A DNA stretch of 64,000 nucleotides from Candidatus Melainabacteria bacterium MEL.A1 (GCA_001765415.1 CP017245.1:1798001-1862000), one strand, 5' to 3'. Counted from the first letter of the stretch, positions 41,663 to 49,901 are shown. The notes: generated by a model from the letters alone, not told the origin. Translations and numbers: made by a program.

Positions 41663-42577
41663 TTAGTCTACGTATGCAGTTAGTACTTGCTGACCTAACA
41701 CGGAGAATCTCATTTTTTTTAAAGCTCTTAATTCTGTTTGACGAATACATTCTTTTGTAACACCATATATATTGCCAATTTCTTCCAATGTCTTTTTGGT
41801 GTTATCTTCCAATCCGTAGCGAAGTTTTACTACCTCTTGTTCACGTTCTTTTAGAGTTGAAATTACATTTAAAATATCTGTTTTTAAGTCTTCAAATTCA
41901 ACTTCTTGGGTTGCAGAAGCTTTTTTATCTTCAATAATATCTGCGATATTCATTTCTTTGCCATCGCTATTTTCAAGTCCGCTTTCAATTGAGATAGTTT
42001 TTGAATAAGCATTCAAAAAAGTGTCAATTTTTTCTGCAGAAATATTCATTCTTTTAGCTACGTCTTCTGTTTTTACTTGTGAATTGCTTTCACGTTCCAT
42101 TTCTCTTTTCAGTTTTGAAAAACGAGAAAGGGTTTCTTGAATATAAACAGGAATTTTCATGCAGTGTGATTGCTCCGAAATCGCTTTAAACATTGATTGT
42201 TTAATCCACCAACTTGCGTATGTTGCGAATTTGTAGCCTAATTTGTAGTTGAACTTATCTGCAGCAACCATTAATCCCATATTACCTTCTTGAATAAGGT
42301 CTGTCATCGGAAGATTTGACATGTGGATTGCTTTTTTAGCAATAGTTACGACAAGTTTAAGGTTTGCTTTTATAAGTTGTTTTTTTGCTTGAACGTCCCC
42401 TTCTTTTGCTCTTTTTGCTAAATCTTTTTCTTCAGAAGGTGTAAGTGAACGATAGTCTGAAATTTCTCTGATATAGTTTGATAATACACTGTCATTAGAA
42501 CCGTCAATAATTTCGTTTTTTGCCGGGTTTGATAATTTTGTAACGGTTCTCATTTGGATAGGTGAATTTTTGCTCAT
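41663..42577 (-). CDS. Sigma-70 family RNA polymerase sigma factor (RpoD-like, short)
   Basis: 304 residues with regions 1.2 (SVLSNYIREISDYRSLTPSE), 2 (DLIQEGNMGLMVAADKFNYK, YATYASWWIKQSMFKAI), 3 and 4 (LKEREQEVVKLRYGL, TLEEIGNIYGVTKECIRQTE). There is no region 1.1 and the typical RpoD C-terminus is slightly altered (VTKECIRQTE for VTRERIRQIE), which fits a group 2 alternative factor; cyanobacteria carry several. It could also be the main factor of a reduced genome. AGAAGGAG precedes the ATG. Single gene with its own terminator. Confidence 0.88.
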   Translation of the reverse strand: MSKNSPIQMRTVTKLSNPAKNEIIDGSNDSVLSNYIREISDYRSLTPSEEKDLAKRAKEGDVQAKKQLIKANLKLVVTIAKKAIHMSNLPMTDLIQEGNMGLMVAADKFNYKLGYKFATYASWWIKQSMFKAISEQSHCMKIPVYIQETLSRFSKLKREMERESNSQVKTEDVAKRMNISAEKIDTFLNAYSKTISIESGLENSDGKEMNIADIIEDKKASATQEVEFEDLKTDILNVISTLKEREQEVVKLRYGLEDNTKKTLEEIGNIYGVTKECIRQTELRALKKMRFSVLGQQVLTAYVD

Positions 42578-42649
42578 ACCTATTTAAACTCCTTCTTTTA
42601 CTTTAGTAACACAAGATATCATATTTGAATGGATGGGGTAAAACATTTA

Positions 42650-42661
42650 AAGTATATACTT
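42650..42661. promoter_or_regulatory. 12-base perfect palindrome in the divergent sigma/thioredoxin spacer
   Basis: AAGTATATACTT, followed by a further run of TATATA-type sequence to 42690. Its position between two divergent genes makes an operator possible, though AT-rich palindromes also arise by chance. Confidence 0.3.
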
Positions 42662-42770
42662 AGTATATATCATAATATATATTTTTTCAAGTCTTGTGTA
42701 AACTTTTGTTAATAATTTAAAACTGTATAATTGGTGTATGTTTGTAATATAATTAAGCATGGAGGGATAT

Positions 42771-43247
42771 ATGAAGAAGAAAATTTTAATTACATTGGGT
42801 ATTTTGGTTACATTGATTGTGGCTTCCGTTGCTGGGGTTGCGGTTACAAATATGAATGCTCCGAAACATCCGTCAGAATATAAAATAGGAATTTCTTATG
42901 ATGAGGCGGTTAAGTCTGACAAACCTATGTTGGCAGTGTTTTATGTTGACTGGTGCGGATATTGTTTGAGATTTATGCCAAAATTCAGAATTTTGAATAC
43001 TTTATACAAAAATAAATATAATTTTGTAATGATAAATGTTGAAGGTGATCAAAATACTAGGGCATTGGCGGAAGATGTTGGTATAGCAGGTTACCCTACG
43101 GTTTATATTCTTGATCCTAAATATGATAACCGAGTTTTGTTGTCTAATAGCTACTACCATAATTTAAAAAAATTCAGAGTAGAATTAGATAGATATTTAA
43201 GAATACGTGCGCTTTTGGACAAAGCAACTGCGGAAGTTGAAAAATAG
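42771..43247 (+). CDS. Membrane-anchored thioredoxin-like protein
   Basis: The ATG at 42771 is chosen because GGAGGG (42761-42766) precedes it; the in-frame ATG at 42759 overlaps that site. One N-terminal membrane helix (residues ~4-26) and a thioredoxin fold outside the cytoplasm with active-site WCGYC (~62-66) and the cis-Pro stretch AGYPTVYILDP. 158 residues. The fold and CxxC suggest a periplasmic disulfide reductase or oxidase; pilin-like and other exported Cys proteins encoded nearby could be clients. Single gene. Confidence 0.85.
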   Translation: MKKKILITLGILVTLIVASVAGVAVTNMNAPKHPSEYKIGISYDEAVKSDKPMLAVFYVDWCGYCLRFMPKFRILNTLYKNKYNFVMINVEGDQNTRALAEDVGIAGYPTVYILDPKYDNRVLLSNSYYHNLKKFRVELDRYLRIRALLDKATAEVEK

Positions 43248-43248
43248 C

Positions 43249-43331
43249 AAAAAAAAAGACCTTGATTAAAAATCTTTTCAAGGCCTATCCGTTTAAATAA
43301 GAAGAGAGAGCTTTATATTTATATAAAGTAT
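43249..43331 (-). ncRNA. Candidate small RNA (about 83 nt)
   Basis: Read on the minus strand: TTGGTC (43359-43364), 15-base gap, TATAAT (43338-43343), predicted start at ~43331. Then come a perfect 8-bp hairpin (43311-43328), an unpaired CU-rich stretch (43301-43310, CTCTCTCTTC) and an intrinsic terminator: GGCCTTGA (43278-43285) pairing with TCAAGGTC (43258-43265) followed by nine T. On the plus strand the same stem has an A-C mismatch and no T-run, so the terminator works only in the minus direction, where no gene exists. The 15-base promoter gap is short. The CU-rich loop could pair with ribosome sites. Confidence 0.4.
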
Positions 43332-43390
43332 ATGAGAATTATAAATTTGCTAATTTTGGACCAATTGTTAAGAAATATTAATAGGTATTT

Positions 43391-44170
43391 ATGAAAGATA
43401 TTCAAAATTTAAAAGATAATAGAAATGTAGACATTCAAAGGGTTGGAATTAAACACCTTGAATTACCTTTGATTATTCAAAGAAAAAATAGCTCAAATCA
43501 AGTTGTTTGTGCAAAAGCAAAGGTTAGTGTATCATTGCCAAGAGATTACAAAGGAACTCACATGTCAAGATTTGTAGAAGTTTTGACTGAATGGCAGCAT
43601 AAAAACCTTTTGGGTGTTGATATAAAAGGTTGTTTGGAAAAAATTATTAACAATTTGGATGCTCAAAGTGGTGAATTGGAATTTAAGTTTCCATATTTTA
43701 TAGATAAAAAATCTCCGGTTAAGGGAATGGTTGCTCCTATGAGTTATCATTGTTCTTTTGAGGGAAGAATAGTTGATGAAGAATACAAATTTATTTTGGG
43801 TGTAGAAGTCCCTGTTACAACACTTTGTCCTTGTTCAAAGGAGATTTCAGAGAATGGTGCGCATAATCAAAGAGCGTTTATAAAGGTAAAAGTTTCTTAT
43901 GATGAAAAAGAGCAAGTTTGGATTGAAGATTTGGTAGAATTGATTGAATCTTGTGCATCTTGTCCTGTATATCCGTTGTTGAAACGTGAAGATGAAAAGT
44001 TTGTAACCGAAAAAGCTTGGGATAATCCAAAGTTTGTTGAGGATGTTTTGAGAGATGTGGTTGTGAAATTGAGAAATCATCCGATAATAAAAGAATTTGA
44101 CGTTGAATGTGAAGCTTTTGAAAGTATTCATAATCATTCTGCTTGGGCATCTCAACACGAAGTGAAGTAA
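43391..44170 (+). CDS. folE2: GTP cyclohydrolase FolE2 (type IB)
   Basis: First step of folate (and possibly queuosine) synthesis: GTP to dihydroneopterin triphosphate, using a metal-flexible enzyme that replaces FolE. Family features: KHLELPLIIQ near the start, GTHMSRFVEVL, the catalytic Cys in TLCPCSKEIS (~142-151) followed by NGAHNQRAFIKVKV, and the C-terminal SIHNHSAWA. 259 residues is normal. Its ribosome site is weak (AATAGGT). A bidirectional terminator follows. Confidence 0.95.
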   Translation: MKDIQNLKDNRNVDIQRVGIKHLELPLIIQRKNSSNQVVCAKAKVSVSLPRDYKGTHMSRFVEVLTEWQHKNLLGVDIKGCLEKIINNLDAQSGELEFKFPYFIDKKSPVKGMVAPMSYHCSFEGRIVDEEYKFILGVEVPVTTLCPCSKEISENGAHNQRAFIKVKVSYDEKEQVWIEDLVELIESCASCPVYPLLKREDEKFVTEKAWDNPKFVEDVLRDVVVKLRNHPIIKEFDVECEAFESIHNHSAWASQHEVK

Positions 44171-44206
44171 AAAACAGTCGACATTTCTGCCGACTGTTTT
44201 TTTATG
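44171..44206. terminator. Bidirectional terminator between folE2 and the M49 peptidase gene
   Basis: Stem AAAACAGTCG (44171-44180) with CGACTGTTTT (44191-44200), 10-base loop, T-run to 44203 and an A-run before the stem. Confidence 0.85.
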
Positions 44207-44217
44207 TTTTATTTTTT

Positions 44218-45942
44218 TTATTCATTCAACAATTTTTCTGCCAATTCTGATTCGGTTCTTCCATTAAGTGTTTTGCTAATTTTTTGAAGTTTTTGAGCAA
44301 TCAGTTCCAAATTGTCTGTCCAAACAAAATTATCTAAAACATATTTTTCAGCTTTTTCAAATTCTCCATCAATTTGTATTCTGATGATTTCAGAAAGCAT
44401 TTCTTTGGCGATAGGGACAACTTTATCAATATTAACGTGAATTTTGCCATCAATGATGTCATAAGCTCCACGTTCAGAAAAATATTTGTTTTGCATAACA
44501 GTTCTAACTCTATGTGCTTGGCTCATTGTAGGTTTTGATTTTAGAAAATTGTCAGCAACAGTTGTAACAATAATTTGTTTTCTCTGTTCTTCGGTGTACA
44601 TACCGAGTTCCGTTAACAAATCAACAAAAGCCAAAGATCCCATATCGGCTTTGTTTTCTTCAATAATATTTCTGTATTTCCCTAAAGTTTCACAAGCTTT
44701 TTTAGGTCCAAGTGAGTGAGCATTTTCGTGACCGATTGTAAACCAGTGATCAGCTTCGTCAAGATAGTATTTGTGTTGTTCTTTATCAAGAATTGCATCA
44801 AGTCTTTCTTGAAGTTTTTTCATATCGCTAATAAAACGAATTTGTCTGTGGTAAACATTTCTTCTTCCACCACCGATTGTGAGTGATAATTTATCGTCAT
44901 TTGGTAAGTTTTCTGCTAAAGTAATTCCACCTCTGTATGCTCCAACATCTCCGCAAACTGCAACTAAATCAACATCAACCATTGTTTGTTTTGTATCTTT
45001 GTCCGGAGAAATATTTTGTTCATATTCATTTGCAAATGGCATATTTTGCGCTAGTGTTGGAAGATATTTTTTTATTGCCATTAGTGCTTCTGTTCCTTTT
45101 TTGTTGACAATACCAACTCTACCGCCTAAAAAGTCTTTCGGAGTAGCTTTTATTTCGTATTTTTCTAAAAGGGCTGATAATTCTTTATTTTCTACGATTG
45201 TACCGGTCATTTCGTCTTCATAATTTTCTCGTGTAATTGTAAATTCTAGCGGTGTATCTTGTAATGTTGCCCATTTTTTGTCAGCGTAAGCATCTAACAT
45301 TGGATTGGCAGTTCTTAGAGCTTTTGCTTGAAGTTTCAAATATTCTGTAAAATCTGCGTTAGTCGAAGTTTCTGCAGCTTTGTCAATTTCATCTGCCATT
45401 TTAGAAAAATCTTCTTTAAATTTGTCGATATAATCAATTCCGACAAGCTCATCTCCGCATCTTTCAACAACAGAACGTTGAGTTAAGATGTTTTTTACTT
45501 CTTCAATTTTGCCTTCATTAATCATTTTCGTTAAAATGTTATGAAATTCTTCTTTTGACAAATCTTCAGGATAAACGCCTTTACCTGGAAATTCTTCTAT
45601 TCCTTTGGCAAGGTTGATTTTGTTTGACATTGTATCAATTGCGTTAATCCCTTTTTGGGCATCAAACAATATTTTTGTTAATTCTGCTTGTTTGTTTCCT
45701 TTTGCGATTTCATCTTCTAAAAATTTTTTAAATTCCAAGTTGTGGTGACAATCTATTTGCATATTAATTTTTTCTAAAATATATGCAGCTTTTACAAGAT
45801 GTTTAAGAGCTTTTTTATCTCCGTCTGCAAGTTCAAGGTATTCTGGCGCATCAGCTTTTAACATCTTTTTTGTCATCAAATGCTCTTTATCTGTACGCAT
45901 TTCAAGTTCTTCCATTGGAAGGTTAAATTCAAATTGTGTCAT
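44218..45942 (-). CDS. M49 (dipeptidyl peptidase III-like) metallopeptidase
   Basis: 574 residues. The zinc site reads HENAH at about residue 396, followed ~25 residues later by EENKADMGSL, the second M49 motif (EExRAD type). Classic DPP III has HELLGH; here one residue is missing, giving a plain HExxH, as described for some bacterial M49 enzymes. No signal peptide, so it is likely a cytoplasmic exopeptidase releasing dipeptides. AAAGGAGAGA precedes the ATG and a TGCTATAAT box lies upstream. Confidence 0.8.
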   Translation of the reverse strand: MTQFEFNLPMEELEMRTDKEHLMTKKMLKADAPEYLELADGDKKALKHLVKAAYILEKINMQIDCHHNLEFKKFLEDEIAKGNKQAELTKILFDAQKGINAIDTMSNKINLAKGIEEFPGKGVYPEDLSKEEFHNILTKMINEGKIEEVKNILTQRSVVERCGDELVGIDYIDKFKEDFSKMADEIDKAAETSTNADFTEYLKLQAKALRTANPMLDAYADKKWATLQDTPLEFTITRENYEDEMTGTIVENKELSALLEKYEIKATPKDFLGGRVGIVNKKGTEALMAIKKYLPTLAQNMPFANEYEQNISPDKDTKQTMVDVDLVAVCGDVGAYRGGITLAENLPNDDKLSLTIGGGRRNVYHRQIRFISDMKKLQERLDAILDKEQHKYYLDEADHWFTIGHENAHSLGPKKACETLGKYRNIIEENKADMGSLAFVDLLTELGMYTEEQRKQIIVTTVADNFLKSKPTMSQAHRVRTVMQNKYFSERGAYDIIDGKIHVNIDKVVPIAKEMLSEIIRIQIDGEFEKAEKYVLDNFVWTDNLELIAQKLQKISKTLNGRTESELAEKLLNE

Positions 45943-45963
45943 ATAATCTCTCCTTTTGTGGAA

Positions 45964-45972
45964 ATTATAGCA
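45964..45972 (-). promoter_or_regulatory. Extended -10 promoter of the M49 gene
   Basis: TGCTATAAT on the minus strand, about 22 bases before the ATG; the -35 region is weak. Confidence 0.55.
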
Positions 45973-46058
45973 TATTTTTATAATTTTTAATTAGGTCAAA
46001 CAGATGAATAAATGCCAAAATTAGAGAAAAAGAGTTTTGTTTATTTTTTTTGTTTTGT

Positions 46059-46087
46059 TTGTGATAAACTAAAGTTAAAGATATAAT
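46059..46087 (+). promoter_or_regulatory. Promoter of the activase gene
   Basis: TTGTGA (46059-46064), 17-base gap, TATAAT (46082-46087); about 20 bases before the ATG, which has an AAAGGGAAG ribosome site. Confidence 0.6.
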
Positions 46088-46106
46088 TGAAAAGGGAAGT
46101 AGAAAT

Positions 46107-47111
46107 ATGAGTTTAACAGTATATTTAGGGATAGATGTAGGTTCGGTTACTACAAAGCTTGCGCTTGTTGACGAAAAAGGTAAGTATGTTGACAGTTATA
46201 TGCTTAGAACTGCAGGTAAACCTGTTATGGCGGTGCAAAAAGGATTGAATGAACTTTTTGCCAAAAGAATTACTGATTATGATGTAATGGGTGTTGGTAC
46301 AACTGGTTCTGGTAGGAATTTGGCGGGTGCTTTGGTTGGCGCAGATATTATAAAAAATGAAATTACTGCTCACGCTGTAGCTGCAAGTATTAATGTCCCT
46401 GGTGTTCAAACAATTTTGGAAATTGGTGGGCAGGATAGTAAAATTATTATCTTGAGAGATGGTATTGTTACTGATTTTGCGATGAACACTGTTTGTGCTG
46501 CAGGTACAGGTAGTTTCTTAGATCACCAAGCTCAAAGATTAAATGTTCCTATTGAAGAATTTGGTGATACTGCTCTAAAATCAGAAAACCCTGCTCGTAT
46601 TGCAGGTCGTTGCGGTGTATTTGCTGAAAGTGATTTAATTCATAAACAACAATTAGGTTATCCTGTAGAAGATTTATTGTATGGACTTTGTCAAGCGCTT
46701 GTTCGTAACTATTTGGCTAACTTAGCTTTAGGTAAAGAGTTGTTACCTGTATTTTCTTTTCAAGGAGGGGTTGCAACAAATTCTGGTATGGTAAAAGCAT
46801 TTGAAGAAGCTTTGGGACATAAAGTTATTGTTCCTGATCACCATCAAACAATGGGTGCAATAGGTGCAGCATTATTGGCAATGGAAAATCACCAATATAC
46901 AGATGCCAAAACAACTTTCAAAGGTTGGGAAGTTGGAGAAATGAATTTCCATTCAATTACTTGTGACTGCACCGGATGTTCTAACAATTGTGAAGTTATT
47001 ACGATTGTTGAAGGTGGCGAAGATATTCATCACGTAGAAAAAATTAAAGACATTAAAGGCAATATAATTGCTCGTTGGGGTGGCACTTGCGGAAGATGGG
47101 ATATTTCTTAA
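46107..47111 (+). CDS. Acyl-CoA dehydratase-type activase (BadF/HgdC ATPase family)
   Basis: 334 residues of the ASKHA fold: GIDVGSVTTKLALVDEKG as phosphate loop, EIGGQDSKIIIL and GGVATNSGMVKAFEEAL. The two Cys that hold the subunit-bridging [4Fe-4S] cluster are present (NTVCAAGTGSFLD and AGRCGVFAESD). The C-terminal ~50 residues add CDCTGCSNNCEV and a closing CGRWDIS, so a further metal site is possible. Such activators drive one-electron reduction of 2-hydroxyacyl-CoA dehydratases or benzoyl-CoA reductases, but no dehydratase subunit is next to it, so the client is unknown. Confidence 0.85.
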   Translation: MSLTVYLGIDVGSVTTKLALVDEKGKYVDSYMLRTAGKPVMAVQKGLNELFAKRITDYDVMGVGTTGSGRNLAGALVGADIIKNEITAHAVAASINVPGVQTILEIGGQDSKIIILRDGIVTDFAMNTVCAAGTGSFLDHQAQRLNVPIEEFGDTALKSENPARIAGRCGVFAESDLIHKQQLGYPVEDLLYGLCQALVRNYLANLALGKELLPVFSFQGGVATNSGMVKAFEEALGHKVIVPDHHQTMGAIGAALLAMENHQYTDAKTTFKGWEVGEMNFHSITCDCTGCSNNCEVITIVEGGEDIHHVEKIKDIKGNIIARWGGTCGRWDIS

Positions 47112-47138
47112 TCTTTAATTAAGTGGTAAAATTTTGAT

Positions 47139-47819
47139 ATGAGTGATTTAGAGCATACTGTAAACAAGATGAAAATTATGTATCGGGAGATTTTTATGAA
47201 AACTTCTGATGCAATTCAACTCCGTATTGACGAGATTAAACCTAAAGATTTCCAGGGGGATATACTTGATAAGTATGAAGAAAATTCAAAAGGTTTTCAG
47301 TGGCAAATTGCAGTTTTAGATATGTTTGAAAATGATATATCACATGAGATTTATCGTAAATGGCAAGAAATATTAAAACTTCGTGAAAATTATGAATGTA
47401 AAGGTTGTGCGACTTGTTGTAATCTTGCTTGTTCAGAGTTTTCACCTGATGAATTAAAAAAAAGAGCTGCAAACGGTGATAAGTTCGCAAAACAATTTAC
47501 TTCAATTTTTATTCCTTATAATTCTAGGGAAGAAGCTCGTAAAATTTATCCTGAATATTTGAATTTGTTGGATGAAACAATTGATGAAGATGTTTATTTT
47601 TACCATTGTCCGAAATTAAATGATTGTAAAAAATGCTCTGATTACAAAAACAGACCGCAAATTTGCAGAGATTTTCCGGATAATCCGCTATGTATTTTAC
47701 CAAAATCTTGCGGGTTCTATGAATGGCGTGAATATGCCCAACCTATTGCTATGATGTTACATTCAATGGTTGAAATAATAGATTATTACAAAGAAAAAAT
47801 AAATTTGGCTCAAAAATAA
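47139..47819 (+). CDS. YkgJ-type cysteine-cluster protein
   Basis: 226 residues. The Cys pattern CKGCATCCNLAC (~88-99), then CPKLNDCKKCSDY, RPQICRDFP and PLCILPKSCGFYEW is that of the YkgJ/CxxCxxCC family, thought to bind zinc or an Fe-S cluster; function unknown. Start uncertain: ATG 47139 has no good ribosome site, while the in-frame ATG at 47196 has GGGAGA five bases upstream and would give 207 residues. Lies between the activase gene and rlmN; the three may share a transcript. Confidence 0.75.
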   Translation: MSDLEHTVNKMKIMYREIFMKTSDAIQLRIDEIKPKDFQGDILDKYEENSKGFQWQIAVLDMFENDISHEIYRKWQEILKLRENYECKGCATCCNLACSEFSPDELKKRAANGDKFAKQFTSIFIPYNSREEARKIYPEYLNLLDETIDEDVYFYHCPKLNDCKKCSDYKNRPQICRDFPDNPLCILPKSCGFYEWREYAQPIAMMLHSMVEIIDYYKEKINLAQK

Positions 47820-47839
47820 ATTTTAAAACAGAGGAAATT

Positions 47840-48859
47840 ATGAAAGTACTTTCAGGATTGAATTTAGAAGAAATAGAAAAAATTACAGATGAACTTGGCG
47901 CATCAAAATTTAGAGCAAGACAAATTCACAATTGGATTTATTTAAAATCTGTCAAATCTATTGATGAAATGACTGATTTGGCGATTAAATTTAGAGAACA
48001 ATTGAAAGAAGTTGCGACGGTTTCTGATACTAAAATTAAGGTTAAACAAGAAAGTGTTGACGGAACTTTAAAATATTTGCTTGAATATCCTGACGGTGAG
48101 TGTGTTGAAACTGTTTTGATGAGGTTTGACAATAGAGCAAATTTGACGGCTTGCGTAAGTTCTCAAGTTGGTTGTGCGGTGAATTGTTCATTCTGCGCAA
48201 CTGGTAAACGAGGTTTTGTAAGAAATTTGTCTTATAAAGAAATTATTGAGCAAGTTTTAACAATTCAGAGAGATACTGGATTGAAGGTTACAAATGTTGT
48301 ATTCATGGGACAGGGGGAACCTTTATTAAACCTTGATAATGTTTTGAAAGCGATGGAAATATTTAACGAAAACTTTCAAATCGGTGCAAGGCGTTTGACA
48401 GTTTCAACATCAGGAATAATTCCTGGTATAAGAAAATTGGCGGAATTGGATATGCAATCAACTTTAGCAATTTCTTTGCATGCGCCAAATCATGAAATAA
48501 GAAAACAGTTGATGCAAATTGAAAACAAATATTCTATGCCTGAATTAAAAAAAGAATTGAAAAGCTATATTGAAAAAACAGGTAGGCGAATTACAATAGA
48601 ATATCTATTGATAAAAGATTTGAATGATACTTTGCAAAGCGCAAAAGAATTGGTTGAATATTTGCACGATTTAAAATGTAATATTAACTTAATTCCATAT
48701 AATTCTACAGAAAAGAACGATTATCAAAAGCCGTCAGGTAATTCAATTATGCGTTTCAAATCTTTACTTGAACAATCCGGTAAAAAAGTGACAGTGAGAT
48801 TGGAACGTGGAGCTGATATAGATGCTGCTTGCGGACAGTTGAGAGGAAAAGTTGATTAA
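47840..48859 (+). CDS. rlmN: 23S rRNA (A2503-C2)/tRNA (A37-C2) methyltransferase RlmN
   Basis: Radical SAM methyltransferase. It has the Cys triad CSFCATGKRGF preceded by a Cys (CAVNCSFC, CxxxCxxC), the MGQGEPLLNLDNV motif, the TVSTSGIIPGI stretch and the C-terminal Cys in DAACGQLRG that forms the methyl transfer intermediate. 339 residues is normal. AGAGGAAA is the ribosome site. Its stop lies two bases from that of the convergent pilin-like gene, with no terminator between. Confidence 0.95.
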   Translation: MKVLSGLNLEEIEKITDELGASKFRARQIHNWIYLKSVKSIDEMTDLAIKFREQLKEVATVSDTKIKVKQESVDGTLKYLLEYPDGECVETVLMRFDNRANLTACVSSQVGCAVNCSFCATGKRGFVRNLSYKEIIEQVLTIQRDTGLKVTNVVFMGQGEPLLNLDNVLKAMEIFNENFQIGARRLTVSTSGIIPGIRKLAELDMQSTLAISLHAPNHEIRKQLMQIENKYSMPELKKELKSYIEKTGRRITIEYLLIKDLNDTLQSAKELVEYLHDLKCNINLIPYNSTEKNDYQKPSGNSIMRFKSLLEQSGKKVTVRLERGADIDAACGQLRGKVD

Positions 48860-48861
48860 TT

Positions 48862-49611
48862 CTATCTTCTGTGTGGATAATCTTTTTTAAATTCAAAATT
48901 ATCTATTAATAATAAAACTCCGCAAGTATCAGGGTTTGTCTTACAAGTTTGTAATGCTGTATCTCGACCTTGTTGAGTTAAAGTTGCTTGTGAATGTGGA
49001 CCAAAATACTTATCTTTTCCTAAATATCGCTCATTATAATTGCTATCGCACAATAAAAAATCAAATTGATCTCTTCCGAATGAGTTTGGTTGTTTACTTC
49101 CATTCAAGTCAAAAATAATATCTATGCAATTCCCTTTTGTCATGTCTATAGTTGAGCCATCTGCGAAAGTAACCATTGGGGATGTATTTTGTTGTTTTTG
49201 AACTGTTTTTATATAAGGTGCTAAATATTGATTAAATATTTCAAGTGTTGCTGCTTGGTTGTAATCAACGATTTTCCCATCTTCATCTCTTATTGCTACA
49301 GGTTGTAACCAGTCAGCCGCTGAACCGTTATCTCTTTCTGACATAATTATTGCTTGTTGCATTATGCTATAAAACTTTTTTATCTTTACGCCGTCTTGTT
49401 TTCTTTGAGTTTCATTTATTAATGTTGGCAACGTCATTGCTACAACAACACCAATAATCCCGAGTGTGATAAGGACTTCAGCTAAGGTGAATGCAGCTGA
49501 TTTGCGTGAAAAGTGAAACATATTTTCTTTCATATCTCTAACATTATTTCCAATGTTGTCACAATGGGTTACGTGCATAGCTCTTTCTGTTAAAGTAAAA
49601 TCTTTTTTCAT
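48862..49611 (-). CDS. Type IV pilin-like protein with a long leader
   Basis: The start is set at the ATG of 49609-49611 (GAGGAGAAGT precedes it) rather than the longer frame from 49632. After a 40-residue leader comes FTLAEVLITLGIIGVVVAMT (41-60) with Glu at +5 and Ala at -1; the mature part is ~209 residues with Cys pairs near the C-terminus (CDSNY, CKTNPDTCG). The leader is far longer than the usual 6-25 residues and itself begins MKKDFTLTE, an echo of the pilin motif. Likely a minor pilin or pseudopilin. Divergent from the AbrB-like gene, with which it shares an inverted repeat. Confidence 0.8.
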   Translation of the reverse strand: MKKDFTLTERAMHVTHCDNIGNNVRDMKENMFHFSRKSAAFTLAEVLITLGIIGVVVAMTLPTLINETQRKQDGVKIKKFYSIMQQAIIMSERDNGSAADWLQPVAIRDEDGKIVDYNQAATLEIFNQYLAPYIKTVQKQQNTSPMVTFADGSTIDMTKGNCIDIIFDLNGSKQPNSFGRDQFDFLLCDSNYNERYLGKDKYFGPHSQATLTQQGRDTALQTCKTNPDTCGVLLLIDNFEFKKDYPHRR

Positions 49612-49627
49612 ACTTCTCCTCATAACT

Positions 49628-49708
49628 AACATGTTTATAACATAATACTAACTAATTAAAATATAACTTATTTCTTTTCTTTTGTAAAGTACATGTTATA
49701 AACGTGTT
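49628..49708. promoter_or_regulatory. 16-base inverted repeat in the pilin/AbrB divergent spacer
   Basis: AACATGTTTATAACAT (49628-49643) and ATGTTATAAACGTGTT (49693-49708) are inverse copies with one mismatch, 49 bases apart, one near each gene. This is the layout of an operator pair. The AbrB-like protein encoded at 49731 is the obvious candidate ligand. Confidence 0.45.
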
Positions 49709-49730
49709 AAAAATTTTATTATGAGGTAAA

Positions 49731-49901
49731 ATGGAAAGAAAGTTGTTTAGAGCAGGAAATGGTTGGTCATTGTTTCTGCCAAAGGTAATAATTGAACTTT
49801 TAAAGATTGATCCTGAAAATGATACAATTGAAATGCAAATTGAGAATGATGTTCTAAAGATTAAAAAAGTTGATAAAAAAGATGGAGAGAAAAATAATTG
49901 A
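49731..49901 (+). CDS. Small AbrB/SpoVT-like DNA-binding protein (56 residues)
   Basis: Sequence MERKLFRAGNGWSLFLPKVI followed by IELLKIDPENDTIEMQIEND and a Lys-rich tail. The swapped-hairpin AbrB pattern (GNGWSLFLPKxIxELL...D.I.M.I.ND.L.IKK) is clear; such proteins act as dimeric regulators or antitoxins (MazE/VapB type). GAGGT at 49723-49727 is the ribosome site. Its TGA overlaps the TTG of dtd by 4 bases, so the two are coupled. No toxin gene is next to it, so autoregulation and control of the divergent pilin gene is the more likely role. Confidence 0.75.
   Translation: MERKLFRAGNGWSLFLPKVIIELLKIDPENDTIEMQIENDVLKIKKVDKKDGEKNN

Noticed and set aside
42650..42690. LexA/SOS-type operator at the AT-rich palindrome near the sigma factor gene
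   Set aside because: The palindrome is made only of A/T-type steps with GTATATAC in the core and does not match a known LexA box.
46107..47111. 2-hydroxyglutaryl-CoA fermentation operon
   Set aside because: Only the activator is present; no dehydratase subunits, CoA transferase or dehydrogenase are adjacent.
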